DNA of 64,000 nucleotides from Agrypnia vestita (taxonomy: Eukaryota; Arthropoda; Insecta; Trichoptera; Phryganeidae), in NCBI GenBank assembly GCA_016648135.1, contig JADDOH010011037.1:1-64000 (forward strand), in the 5' to 3' direction. Both the position numbers and the translations under genes were made by a program. The notes beneath the pieces are model-generated. The model was given only the letters and a program-made list of their open reading frames with translations. It had not been told where the DNA came from and searched no databases. The stretch's first letter is position 1, and each line of letters starts with the position of its first letter. This document shows positions 22,947 through 34,759 of this stretch, piece after piece.

Positions 22947-23009
22947 GGCTCGAAAGGTAGTAACAACACGGCATAATACCCCAGTAAACACAAACTTGAA
23001 GAGAACTTA

Positions 23010-24090
23010 ATAGTTTTTATAACGTTCAATTATTTTATAAATCATTGAGAATGCAAGAGCAATTCAGTTTATGTTTGTATAATATGTAAGGCATCAGAAA
23101 GTCCTCTTAAATAACCATTATTTTAGAAGTACTTTCTTTTAGAAGGCTTATATAATGAATATTTTGAGTATGTTAAAAATTTTCTTGAACACGATACTGG
23201 ATTTTGTGGAATTGGCGAACGTTACATTATGTTAAGCGTTTTTTTTTGTTTAAGTTAAAGTTAAATTAGGAACAATCGGTTAAATGAAACTTGTTTTATC
23301 TGTGACTCAAATTGACTTATCTATAATTATGCCTTATCTGTGCCATCCTTTAATCGTGGGAGACATTTAACTATTTTTTATATATTTTCTCTTACTAGGC
23401 AATAATGTCTCCCTGTTGGACGATCGAATAAAATAAAATTAAAAAAAAGTGATAATTTAAGCCAGCCTTTTGGTAGGTTCCAAGCTCTATAAACACCCTT
23501 TGAATTCCCTATAAACTTTCCCAGATACAAAAGAGCCTCGACTCTATGAGACATTTATAATATATCTTGATATTTAATTTTTTTTATAAGCTCCTTCGAA
23601 CTTTCCACAATAATTAATCAATCTTTAACGAGTTCCCAACATTTTGTCTTTTCAGTTATGGCTACCATCTGAACTGAAAACAAGACAATACAAAACGTAT
23701 TTAGTTATTTAAGTTCACGCTCACATTAACAACACAACCAGAAGTAATATTGGAGTTTGGAGTGTATGTAATCTTGAGTTCCATATATATTGAATACCCC
23801 CGGCTGAAAGCACTTATTTGGATAACATTCAGTACTGTACTTACAACTTCCGTGAATGATGATTTCTTGTACCTGCACACCCTACTCAAAGTTTCACAAC
23901 ATGTGTACACAAATACTCGCACAATAATCCATTACCGAGATGTGTTTTGGGGTTGTTCAGAATCAAAATAGACTATCATAATGTCAGACAGTCATCGGCC
24001 TTATCATGAAAAGAAAACACGAGTATATTCCTGTGTTTGAGAAAAATTCTTTAGTCAAAATAAAAAAGAAATTTAATGTTTTAACAAAAA
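23010..24090. other. No gene seen; one hairpin
   Basis: GGGAGACATT (23358-23367) and AATGTCTCCC (23404-23413) form a perfect 10-bp inverted repeat. Otherwise unremarkable AT-rich DNA. Confidence 0.45.
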
Positions 24091-24094
24091 AAAA

Positions 24095-24480
24095 TTTTAA
24101 TTCTTCAAAAAGAGAAAAATGATTTTGTGGTGAGATTATTAATATAATTATTAAAAATGTACTTTAAATGTATTGAAAATATGAACATGTTTTAGGCCAA
24201 TGGCTCCTTCATCAGGATACTATCAAAATGAAAGTAAAATCAAGAAAAAAATATATATATATAAATATGGGATCTTTTAAATGTGTTTTCATGTTGATTT
24301 TCCCATATACATTTTATTTATATTTTTATTTTTTTTACTTCGGTTTTTGATTTTAAATTTGTTAGTATCTAAACGAAGGAACCACTGGCCTTGAAAAATG
24401 TTGATATTTTCAATATTTTAGTGGTGAAAACAATGCACACTTTTATTAGTTATATTATAATTTTGTGTCAATAAATTTCT
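24095..24480. mobile_element. Inverted pair of Penelope-like termini (ACATGT family)
   Basis: The minus-strand core at 24215-24185 (CTGATGA ... AAAACATGTT) and the plus-strand core at 24369-24403 (CTAAACGA ... GAAAAATGTT) face away from each other. Each is followed by TTTTCAATA and a (C)ACCACAAAA or GTGGTGAAAA type block. The cores have drifted apart. The family also occurs at 8.97 and 53.6 kb. Confidence 0.5.
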
Positions 24481-24484
24481 TTAT

Positions 24485-25250
24485 GCTGTTTTTGCGATAT
24501 AATTTTTTTAAATAACGTAAAAATTTATGATCATTTTTGAAAAACATGTTTATAGGATATCAATGTTGAATCGGAGGAAATTCAGGGTTCTACATTCCTA
24601 TAATTCTGATTAAATATACATAAAAGATGCAAGAATTTTTTCATTCCATGTTTATTACCATGGTCTTTATGCATTTTCCATCAATTTCAAATATTGACTA
24701 ATGAAGATAAATATTGACTCTAGATGAATTTGTTATTGTTAAGTGGATAATAATTTCTGCTTAAATTAATTACAGTATTTTATGTAATTCTGCATGTTTC
24801 CCAAACAAGGAATGTAAATGTGTAGTTTAAAATTTTTTGCTAGTATTGATTAATGTAAAGGAAATTTTCTATAACAGATATTGTTCATCTCATCAAAAAA
24901 TGAAAACGATAAGAATTTAGTATTTAAAGGATATTAAAAAAATTTATAAGTATACAAATTACTGCAAAATTTAAAGGTTTTATAATAACTGCTATAAATG
25001 CTATAGGAATGCACAAATTTCATTTCAATTACAATTCAGTACTCAATTAAGACGTATTTTGTTTCTATTAATTTTTATAGGCTTTTACGTTTTTTAATTT
25101 GCGATATTATAATTTTATAAAAGTATGTTTGATGAAATTTAAGTACAGTAAGCAGTTCATCAAGTTTGTATTTACATTGATTTTGAAGAAACCCTGAATA
25201 TTCCCAACAAGGGAACTTTTAAAAAATTTTAACGTCCTAAATTGGGCCTT
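24485..25250. other. No gene seen
   Basis: AT-rich without recognisable features. Confidence 0.5.
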
Positions 25251-25254
25251 AAAA

Positions 25255-25618
25255 ACCTGTAATATGCGGACAGGCTGAGAGTATTGAAACTGCCCACTCT
25301 TCAGGAGCGACGAGCAAGAGGTGACCCCATCGAGACATTCAAGATCCTATCGGGCTACTACAATATTCCTAATATGACAGATATGTTTGCATTTAACACT
25401 AATGTGGGCCTTCGAGGACATCACTTGAAGTTGAATAAGTCTCGGTTCTCGAGTAACCCAAGAAAGCATGCATTAAGCAATAGAGTGGTCAATATGTGGA
25501 ACAGTTTGCCTGAGGGCGTTGTGTCTGCAGCCAGTGTCAACCAATTTAAGAATAGGCTAGATATTTAAATGAGAGACAGTGATATGGGCCTATCAGCTTA
25601 AGCTGCCTGCCCATTATC

Positions 25619-25650
<32 letters not shown>

Positions 25651-25652
25651 TT
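25255..25652 (+). pseudogene. CR1/L2-like LINE C-terminal fragment with (AAT)n tail
   Basis: Plus-strand codons give RLRVLKLPTLQERRARGD, IETFKILSGYYNI and NRVVNMWNSLPEGVV followed by ASVNQFKNRLDI and a stop at 25568. These are the standard closing motifs of CR1-like LINE reverse transcriptases. A (TAA)n tract at 25617-25650 is the 3' tail. Strongly 5'-truncated copy. Confidence 0.75.
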
Positions 25653-25659
25653 AATCAAA

Positions 25660-27140
25660 TCTATCAAAAAAAATTTATACTTCAAATTATAAAATTTACT
25701 TCAATAATAGTACATTTGAGAACCGCTGGAAATATTTTGATACCTAAATGTAATACTAGCGCAGCCCAACACCATTTCACCTATCAAGGAGTATCATTCT
25801 TTAATGCTCTTCCCAATGAAAAGAAGACAGAAAAAAATTAAAGAAATTTCAAAAGTAAATTGTAAAATCTTTTACAAAAATTAATCACAATAACTCAATG
25901 AAAAGAAAAATATCAAAAACAATCAATATATACTTTTAAATTTTATTAAAATAACTTCTGAATTCTTATAACTTAATCTAATGTTTCCTTGTCTCTACAA
26001 CTTAATGTAATGTCTTACTTTATATCCTTTTTCACTTTTCTAATAAAATGATACTATTTATTACATTAATAGTATATATACCTACATACCACTTTTAAAC
26101 ATGACAATTAAATTCTCTATTAAAAGTGAGTAAGCGTTAATATTCTCATTCTGTTGATAACAAAAGTATTCATTTGCTCTGAAAAAATCTCCGATGTGTA
26201 GAATTTTTTAACCGCGATATTCTTATTCTTTACGACAAGGTATTAAAGCAAATGTGTGATATTACGGAAAGGATCCGAACAAATTGTTTGGCCGAAAGTT
26301 TTAAACCGTTTCGGGTTTTACAGAGAAATGCTATAATTTGTTCCGCGTTTTGAGTCTGTCATTTTTTTGTAGTTGTTTTTTATTATTTGACTAAAATTAT
26401 TTTTTAAAAATTCAAAGACATTTTATTGTAGGTAACCGTGTAATCAGTTTTATAAATAATGCTTATAGTTAGTTTGATAATTGTTTTATTTTTAAATAAT
26501 AAAAATATGAAAGATATTTTATATATATACGATATCTATTATACAATGCCTAATTATTAAATACCCATTAAATATTAAGAAACCTAGTACGAAAGAATAA
26601 AATAATCAAATATTGAAAGAACAAGATGACTGCTTAATATTATATAAATTGATGAGGCGTGTTTTTCGTTTAAGGGTTAGGAAAAAAAAGTCATTCATCC
26701 CTTTCCAAAAGGGAAAATGACCCATTTCATCAAATACCGCCCCGTCGTTTTTCGTTTCTTGTTATCTTGAAAGAGACGTAACTAAAGATTTACCACAAAT
26801 TACGAACTATCTCGTAATCATTTTTGTATTTTGAACATAATATTCGAAGAAATATAAACAATTGGGATGGTATACACATCCTATTTGTAATAAATCGAGA
26901 TTTTGTGATTGAATTTTAATTGTGTAAATAAGTGCTTAGTGTCATTATTCACAATTGGCGAGCAGTCATCAATACAATATAAATTAGACTATCTTTTAAA
27001 ACACAGATGCCAATGATCAATATAAACAATCGAACAACAATTGCATGATTACAGTCACAGTCACAATTTATCTCACTAAAAATTGGCTTGACATTTTTCT
27101 TTATTTACATCAATTCTATCTGCACTTCGTGTGTTGATCT
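25660..27140. other. No gene seen
   Basis: AT-rich. A small hairpin GTCATT ... AATGAC lies near 26691-26722. No coding content recognised. Confidence 0.45.
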
Positions 27141-27147
27141 ACATATC

Positions 27148-27789
27148 TGTGACGCGAAGTGGCGTAAAAAGAATTTACGCCCTGGTAATATGTCACCTGT
27201 CCCAACGGTATCGAAGAATCGAGAACCGCTTATAACAATCTAAAGTGATATACAACCTTCGGGAAATATCTATAAACGTCTAGAAATGGAAAAGCTTAAA
27301 AGCGACGAAATCATTATCCTAAGCACAAGAAAAATCTAGGAGGTGCGATACCAGCATTTTCGGATATAAATACGGCGCCGGCCGCAGCGCGGGTTCAGAC
27401 TTGTCACCTTGACAGTTCACGACTGTGCAAAATCACTGCGAAGTCAACCGCGAGCCGCGAAGCTAAAATGGCCAGATACGATAATTAAAGCGAAAGATAT
27501 CAAGCGAATAATCGAGGGAGGTACTTACCTAGGTAGCGAAATAAATCGGAACAGTAAATACGAGCAAGAATCGCATGGAATATTCTAGTGAATGTTAAAT
27601 ACGCCTTACCCAGCAATAACAAAGAATTCATAAACCAGGGATATATTGCGAAAAAGTATAATTTAAAGCGTTTAGTTTAATTTATTTTAAGTGACTCAAT
27701 ATTGAATAGTTACTTGACCATTAATTAATAAATCACTTATTCATTTCCAGTGTTTTAATTCATTCCCCTCGCAGCCACGACACGTGACA
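27148..27789 (+). mobile_element. Solo LTR-like unit 1
   Basis: Begins TGTGACGCG and ends CGTGACA, i.e. TG...CA ends. It has a TATAAATA box (27365-27372) followed by a GC-rich initiation region, and AATAAA (27727-27732) about 60 bp before the end, in the order U3-R-U5. A diverged relative in the same orientation lies at 31819. No gag-pol, primer binding site or clear target duplication is seen, so it is treated as a solo LTR. Confidence 0.5.
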
Positions 27790-27794
27790 ATACA

Positions 27795-30330
27795 ATGCAC
27801 TCTAGTATAATTGATTTTTTAATCAACTCTACATAAAGTTAAAAACAATAATTCTATCTATTTCAGGATTTTTTTCAGGATAAAATAAACATGCTAAAAT
27901 GACAGTAGCATATCGCTTCCAATGAATAGAAAAATTATTTAAATTTCCTACGATTTGCAGGAAATCGTCCGGAAACACAAATCGAGAATACGTTTTCTTA
28001 CTTATTGGCGATTTACAACACTCTTCTGAAACATGATACACCTGGAAAGCGAGTCGAGATAAAGAAATAACTAATGCGTATAAAATAGATATACAATATC
28101 ATACAAAGCGATACCTTTTCATAAGGTAATGACGCTCCATCAGGGCCATCATTCTTTGCTAAGGGTAGCCAGAAAAAATGCCTACCGTGTTTATTTAAAC
28201 CCCTCGAGAAACTACCTTATGGGCGGCTCTTTCGGGAAAAACCATGCAACCAAATACCGTAGGGTCATTCAAAGTATTTTTGGCATTTAAACATCATCCC
28301 AAATATTTACATTTACGTTACATTAAAAAAATACCCGTGAAAATAATTAGATTTTGTAAAAAAAATATTTTTGATTTGTTTATTTTACATTTCCAATAAA
28401 AAAAATACATGCTAAAATAATAAGGTCATAAATGGTTGAATATCATGATTTTTTGAAGAAAAAAATATTTTTGATGTGTAATATTTTATATAACTAGATT
28501 TCTTATATCTGAGATTCCTGCCAAAAAAAAATTGAGTTGAGTGAGAAAAAAAAGAGTTGTCTTATAATAAATAAAACAGTGAATAGCAATACTCAATGGT
28601 GAATTAATAAATAAAACAGTGAATAGCAAAACTACATATGCTACATACTGTATGTGTAAATAGATACTCGTAAAAAAATAACGTTTTGACACTTAGAATG
28701 TCACAACACTCACAAGTTGGTAAATTAAAATATTTTCTCCCATTTTCTTTTCTGTACCCTTTTTTCTTATATATTTTCACTCCTTTCCCTATGTCGTCCA
28801 GGTAGGCAAAAAGCTGGTCTCGGTGCCAATTTGCGGAACTTACCTTAAACATTGCGAACTACACAAAAGACATTGCGATTTGTTACAAAGACGTTTCATT
28901 GTGTCAAAAATAAACGTTACAAAATTTCATTATAGCAAGTAGCAAATAATTTCATTTATTTGAATTTTCAATCATTGTTTGTGCTTGTGAAACGTCAACT
29001 TACACATCCACGGTGTCGCTCATTTTGCGACAATACTAAGGCATTTAGGACACAGCGAGCAAGTTTGCCGTAATCGCGGACCTCCCGTATAGAATTACTA
29101 TGGAAGAGAGCGATACAATGTTTAATGTAAGCCATTTTCACACAGGATGCCCCACAATGGACCGGAAATACTAGAATACGGTTTTAAGGCTGGAGGGATG
29201 AAGGGATCACAAAGCTTTATCGCACGATGCCTTCTCTTGCTAAACATTCACTTAAGTGCGCAAGGTTTTGTTGCGTTACCAGTTGGATAGTTCTACAAAT
29301 TATCCTTGTTTGAAAGCGGTACGGAAACAAAAATATAATTTTTTCAAATATGTCAATTTATTTATTTATTTATTTTTGTATACAAACGAACGTTAATAAA
29401 AGTAAAACCGTTAGAAAATAATGAAATATCTTTATGGATTAAGATTTTTTAAATTTTTTGAGTATCGAAATGTATTAAAAAAGAAACTTATTAAGATTTA
29501 ACGAAAATAATTTATGAAACTGTTTTATAAACAAATAAAATTACGCAGTTAAAAGTGATGCACGTGGTTACAATTAAAAGATAAAAAAATTTCTTTACAG
29601 ATAAATTAAAACGAAAAATCATAGGTATATTTAAAAAGGAACATAAGAAGTTATGTTTATAAGTTAAGGTTTATCATGTATTTATTGCCAAAACTTGGTA
29701 TGTCCCTAAAACATTATATATTTATCGCAATTTTAACGTCTGACATTTCTTCTCTCTAAAATCAGACTATAAATATTTCGGCTGTAAAGCTACACGCGAA
29801 AGAAAAAACACTTTTGGATATCTATGTAAATAAAATTGATTTTGTACGCTTAAAAATATTAGGTAGGTATTTGTATATAAGTGAAATAAAATGAGTAAAT
29901 ACCTTATTAATTATTTAATCAAAAAATTAATATTTTTACGTTCAATTTGTAATTTATTCATTTCATTCATTGCACAATCAGCCATTTATCATATTTGAAT
30001 TTAAAATGTATTCGTTTTTTATTCAAAACCTATAATAGTATTCTGTTATAAAGTATTTATAGAAAATTAAGCCTCTATAACTTGACTTAAGGTCTGTACT
30101 AAAAGAAACAGACTCCAATAGTGAAAATTAAATTATAACAATATTATGTTCCAGCGTTTAATTTACTAAATTAAAAAAAATTATAAAATAATTTTTTAGA
30201 ACAAATTGAAGCACTGTTAAGTAAATCTTCGTCAACCAAATACAAAAAAGAAAAGAAGAAGTAAAAGAACAAATAAAAGGAAATTAACAATAAATTTCTG
30301 CTGTTTATTTTCTTTCTACAACGCCCCAGA
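27795..30330. other. No recognisable gene; small tandem duplication
   Basis: A unit with AATAAAACAGTGAATAGCAA is duplicated at about 28567 and 28606. 29030-29290 is less AT-rich but has no open frame I can assign. Confidence 0.4.
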
Positions 30331-30334
30331 TATC

Positions 30335-31220
30335 ATGAGAAAGAGGAACGCTTGGAAGCTACCGTGGGCGGAACATGTAACGAACAAGCGGTTCCAGTAA
30401 CCTGCACAAAGCCTTTTTACAAGTATTTAGACTGAAGAGACCTAGATGGGTAATCAAGGTAAAAAACGTGCAAGGGGTAAAAATAAGCCAAGAAAACTGA
30501 ACCACCATGGTGATTTTTATCGATGGTTAGCGCACTGTGTTGACTGCAGTTACAGATTTACATAATCCCCTTTTACTTTAAGATGCTTCCATATTCCCCT
30601 GTTTTGTGCCGCTGCCTTATGAATTAACTAGTACAGGCCCATTATGTTTTCATACACATTTTTTGTTGTTTTGCCCAACTTAATCGGTCCACCGATCATC
30701 TTCTAAGAGGATACTTCTTGGTATTCGTTCTTATGGCATTCTTAACATGTATCCAAGTCATACTATTTGTGATTTCTAAATGTAGGAGTAGGGGCTCCAA
30801 ACCACACTTTTCACTCTGTCCGCCAGTGTGGCTCTCGCTACCCCCCTTCAAAAACTCATCTCGGAAACCTGGATCCTTGCTCTCACTCTCTCCATTAAGA
30901 TCCAGATTTGATGGCCATAATTAGGGTGGGCCTGTACACAGATTTAAAAACAGTCAGTTTTGTCCTGACCACGCTATATAAAGAACGTAGAATGCCGGCC
31001 GCAGCTCCGATTCTTCTATCTTTTTTACTTTCCTGCCTCCTATCGCTAGAAAAATCCACCCTAAGGTTGTTGAATTTATCGACTTGCTTTAGCTAGATCA
31101 AGCACTGCTATAGGTCTTTTCCTACGACCATAATCTTTATTTTGGTAGTATTAATCTTCATCCCAACTTCAGTGCACTCTTAATTGAAGGAATTTACCCA
31201 CTCTTATAAGTCTTCTTGTG
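30335..31220 (-). pseudogene. LINE reverse-transcriptase relic
   Basis: On the minus strand, blocks such as MKINTTKIKIMVVGKDL (near 31170), the F-N-N-L-R-V-D-F-S-S region, and RRIGAAAGILRSLYSVVRTKL followed by FKSVYRPTLI match the segment after the YADD motif of RTE/Jockey-like insect LINEs. Stops and frameshifts are frequent. Limits are approximate. Confidence 0.5.
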
Positions 31221-31224
31221 TGGG

Positions 31225-31810
31225 AAACGAATAAATATCTGTTTATGTATTAATTAATAAAAAAAAGACCGTGTATTAAAAACTATTAATTGAAAAATCA
31301 ACACGGTTTCCGGAACTTCATTAGGATACAAAGCTTACAAAAAATTACAAAGCTTAAAAATACATATTTAGAAGTTGAATAACTAATTAGGAAACTAATG
31401 TAAAAATAAATTTGAGAAAATATTTTCATTTAATTAATTTAATTAAATAATGTTACCACAATGTAATTACGCTATTATTAAATAAGACTTTATGTATGTT
31501 TTATAAATAATTTTTCTCGCAAGTTATATTACCTTTGTACCTATTTTTATTTATTTATAAGTATTTCTTCATCATTCAGATTTTTATTTTTCCCTGATCA
31601 TCTGAGAAGACCTTTCTGCACTATATGAGCAACTATTAGTTTTACTTTGGCATTGCATTCGAATATACTAGTATTATTATTTATTTGCTAATTTGATAAT
31701 TATTCACGATTCATATTAAATTTAAAAGTGAATTTTAATTATGTACAGTCAACAAATAAAGTAAAATGAATTAAATTAGAAAAATATCATAAAATAGATA
31801 ATTTATTATT
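31225..31810. other. No gene seen
   Basis: AT-rich, low-complexity. Confidence 0.5.
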
Positions 31811-31818
31811 TAACGCAT

Positions 31819-32337
31819 TGTCACAGAATGGCATGCTAAAAAGGAATTTACGCACCGTCTGAATTCCTTGTAAATGTCGTCACACTATCGAAACCTCGAG
31901 AAAGGTCTATAAAAATCTAGGGCAATTGACAACCTTTGGGAAATGTCTACAAACATCCAAAAACGCCTGGAACAACCGAAAAGCAACGAGGTCCTTCTTC
32001 TAAACAATAGAATAATCAAGTAAGTACAAAAATACAAGCATTTTCGGATAAAAATATGGTGCCGGCCAGGACGCGAGAGAGAGCGAAGTACCTAATTGGA
32101 GAAAGAAATCAGAACGATTAATAAGAGTGAGAACTGGATAGAATGTTCTAGTGAATGTTAAACACGTGTTACCCAGCGATAAAAGAGTGTACATTAACGA
32201 GTGATGTACTGCTAAAAGTTTAATTTAATGAAAGGTTTAATTCGTTTAAGTGACATTCTATATTGAAGAGTTAATTAATCATTAATTAATAAATGGGTAA
32301 TCAATTTCCCGTGTTTTCATTCCTTCACAGAATGATG
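31819..32337 (+). mobile_element. Solo LTR-like unit 2
   Basis: Shares with unit 1 the start (TGT.AC..., AAAAGGAATTTACGC), the TATA-like region (ATAAAAATA near 32048) with GGTGCCGGCC behind it, the block ATTCTAGTGAATGTTAA / GTTCTAGTGAATGTTAA, and AATAAA (32288-32293) close to the end. A 10-bp TCACAGAATG occurs at both ends. Clearly older than, or from a different subfamily to, unit 1. Confidence 0.45.
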
Positions 32338-32339
32338 TT

Positions 32340-33050
32340 TCTTATAATCACATTAGTACTGTATACTTTTATTGCATTCCTTTTGTATTTGCACTACCAT
32401 TCACATATTTTGCTGGCGAACGTTATTTCGGATAAAGCCCCGTTTGGGTTTTAAATATTCGGGTAATACAAATAAACCTGTAAAACATTGTTTACATCTA
32501 TAATATAATCAAACCTGATGATTTTTCAGACCAAAAAATTAACAAGGTTCGTATTTACCCATAATTCAATCTTTTTTACTTAGTTGAGCTGTATTTCGCT
32601 AATGAGGCTTTTCAGCGTCCTTCATTTGATCTCCTATTCAACAGACGAATGTAATTTAATCATCATATATTGGGTTATGTCCGTTTTTTTCAAATGAAAA
32701 GGACACAAAAAATTATCGAATACTATTTGATACTTTTTGCCGACGTTTAATAATTTTTTTGATGCCTTTTCGATAAAATCACATGATATATATGATATGA
32801 TATCACGGATCTTGACTCGAGCAGTTCGTCATTCGAAAAGAAGGAGGTGTAGAAAGTGCTCCCTTTTGCTTACTCGACATTCCATTGTATAGGCCTGCAA
32901 TTAAATAAAATAATAAATGTATCATAAAAGCAAACACAAAATCTCATTTAGCAAAAAAAAATTTTCGAATGACCTTTACCAGTTTGTTTTACTTTTGGCG
33001 CAAGTTTTAAAATTTTGGAAAAAGGGACAATGGTTACATATGCTAACATC
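32340..33050. other. No gene seen
   Basis: Short frames only; flank of the mariner insertion. Confidence 0.5.
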
Positions 33051-33055
33051 TAATA

Positions 33056-34339
33056 TTAGGTCCTTACATATGAAATTGGCGTTTTGCCGTACTGGCAAAT
33101 TTAATCTTAAATATCTTCTCTTTGGTTAGGAAATCCAAATCCAAATTTATACAGCTATTTACTCATGTATTTGTGTTTTGAAAATTATAATTCATTTGTT
33201 TTTTCCTCAATTGTTTTTTTCTTTGCGTCACTCAGTTTACAAAATGAAAAACTTGAAATATCGCGTTATTTACGAGTACGAGTTCCACCGTGGCACCAGT
33301 GCTGCAGAAACGGCTCGAAGGATTAATGATGTGTATGGCGACGGTGCCGCAAAAGAAAACACAGTGCGTTTTTGGTTCCAACGTTTTCGTTCTGGAAATT
33401 TCGACCTGCAGAACAAGCCCCGTGGACGGCCGGAGACCAAAGTTGATAATGAAGAATTGAAGGCTATTGTGGAAGCGGATCCATCGCAAACCACATCCGA
33501 GTTAGCTGCAGACTGCGGTGTTAGTGATAAAACTGTTTTAATCCACTTGAAGCAAATTGGTAAGGTGAAAAAGCTTGAAAGGTGGGTACCCACGAATTGA
33601 GTGAAGCAAATCAACAAACGCGCGTTGACTGCTGCGTTGCATTACTCAACCGGCACAATAATGAAGGGATTTTAAATCGAATCATACCTGTGATGAAAAG
33701 TGGATCCTGTACGATAATCGGAAGCGCTCATCGCAATGGCTGAACCCTGCCGAACCAGCCAAACCATGCCCCAAGCGAAAATTGACTCCAAAAAAGTTAC
33801 TTGTGAGCGTTTGGTGGACTAGTGCTGGTGTCGTTCACTACAGCTTTCTTAAATCTGGCCAGACGATTACGGCAGATGTCTCTTGTCAGCAACTGCAAAC
33901 CATGATGGAAAAGCTAGCTGCTAAACAACCGAGGCTGGTTAATCGCTCTGGGCCACTGCTGCTTCATGATAACGCTAGACCACACACTGCACAACAGACG
34001 GCTACCAAATTAAAGGAGCTTCAATTGGAATGTCTAAGACATCCACCGTACTCTCCGGACCTTGCCCCAACAGATTACCATTTTTTTCGAAATTCGGATA
34101 ACTTCTTGCCAAGGAAAAAATTCAACTCCGATGGGGCAGTCCAAACCGCCTTCAAAGATTTTATTGATTCCCGTCAGAATGGTTTTTTTAGTAAAGGGAT
34201 CGATGAACTACCTATGAGATGGCAAAAGTGCATAGATAGCAATGGTACATACTTTGATTAAATAAATATATTATAATAAAAAAAAATCGGCTTTATGTTC
34301 CTCCCATACTAAACGCCAATTTCATATGTAAGGACCTAA
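33056..34339 (+). mobile_element. mariner transposon, full length, inactive
   Basis: Terminal inverted repeats TTAGGTCCTTACATATGAAA at 33056 and its inverse ending at 34339, identical over about 28 bp (through TTGGCGTTT) and bounded by TA target duplications. Length 1284 bp is exactly that of a complete mariner. The repeat sequence is of the kind seen in the mellifera-type mariners, as far as I recall. Confidence 0.9.
33244..34261 (+). pseudogene. mariner transposase with two frameshifts
   Basis: Starts at ATG 33244 (MKNLKYRVIYEYEFHRG...). It contains the helix-turn-helix DNA-binding half, then a one-base loss inside WVPHEL (about 33592) and a second one before CDEKW (about 33690). The catalytic half is then open to the stop at 34261, with CDEKW (first Asp), LLHDNARPHTA (second Asp) and YSPDLAPTDYHFF (third Asp), the DD34D pattern. 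The internal damage is small compared with the intact ends, so the copy is rather young. Non-autonomous now. Confidence 0.9.
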
Positions 34340-34399
34340 TATTATACATAGAATCACATGTCTGTATTTTTTAACAAACCTACTATCCACCATTTCTTA

Positions 34400-34720
34400 A
34401 TCATGCCATTTCCCGGGTGGGTACATAAGATAGAATATCATACTCTTCTATCCTGGCACACATATTTTACTTCAATCATCTTCATTCTTCTTCTTATGCA
34501 TCTCCAATTGTTGAAGCTTAGGGCAATCCTCCAATATTTGGTTTATCTGATCTTGCCAGATCTATTGAGGATGCTTTTTGTTCCTGATACCTTCAGTACT
34601 CACCTCTACCATCATCTTTTCGCTCATACATTCCACATATGCAAACCATCTCAGCGATCCTTCCTTTATTCTGTCTACAACCCTATCACCCGCATTACAT
34701 TTACTTTCAGTAAGTCTACT
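34400..34720 (-). pseudogene. LINE C-terminal relic
   Basis: Minus strand: GDRVVDRIKEGSLRWFAYVE (34705-34646) then CMSE, and further KKHPQ and IWQDQINQILEDCPKL. This is the 'SLRWFGHVERM ... W.DQI' ending of insect RTE-like LINEs, with frameshifts. It adjoins the mariner end. Confidence 0.55.
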
Positions 34721-34759
34721 TTCATTTTTTATTTACTTTTCCTGGCTTCCATGAATTAG

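Larger units (their letters stand above)
22796..23005. mobile_element. Foldback Penelope-like termini, head-to-head
   Basis: Two arms of about 100 bp (22796-22895 and 22905-23005) are inverted copies with few differences, each with a full hammerhead-like core pointing outward. The shared block CCGACGTTTCG ... CCCATTGC ... ATCATCAGGGCTGATG also occurs singly at 36829-36866. Confidence 0.7.

Noticed and set aside
28110..28160. CTGATGG ... GAAAAGG as another hammerhead
   Set aside because: The first box has a wrong last base and no stem II can be drawn; likely chance or too decayed.
31300..31335. CTAATGA ... GGAAACCGTG on the minus strand
   Set aside because: Resembles a hammerhead relic but both boxes are altered and no stem II forms; too weak to list.
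34358..34759. 133-codon plus-strand ORF
   Set aside because: It is the antisense of the LINE tail read on the minus strand.
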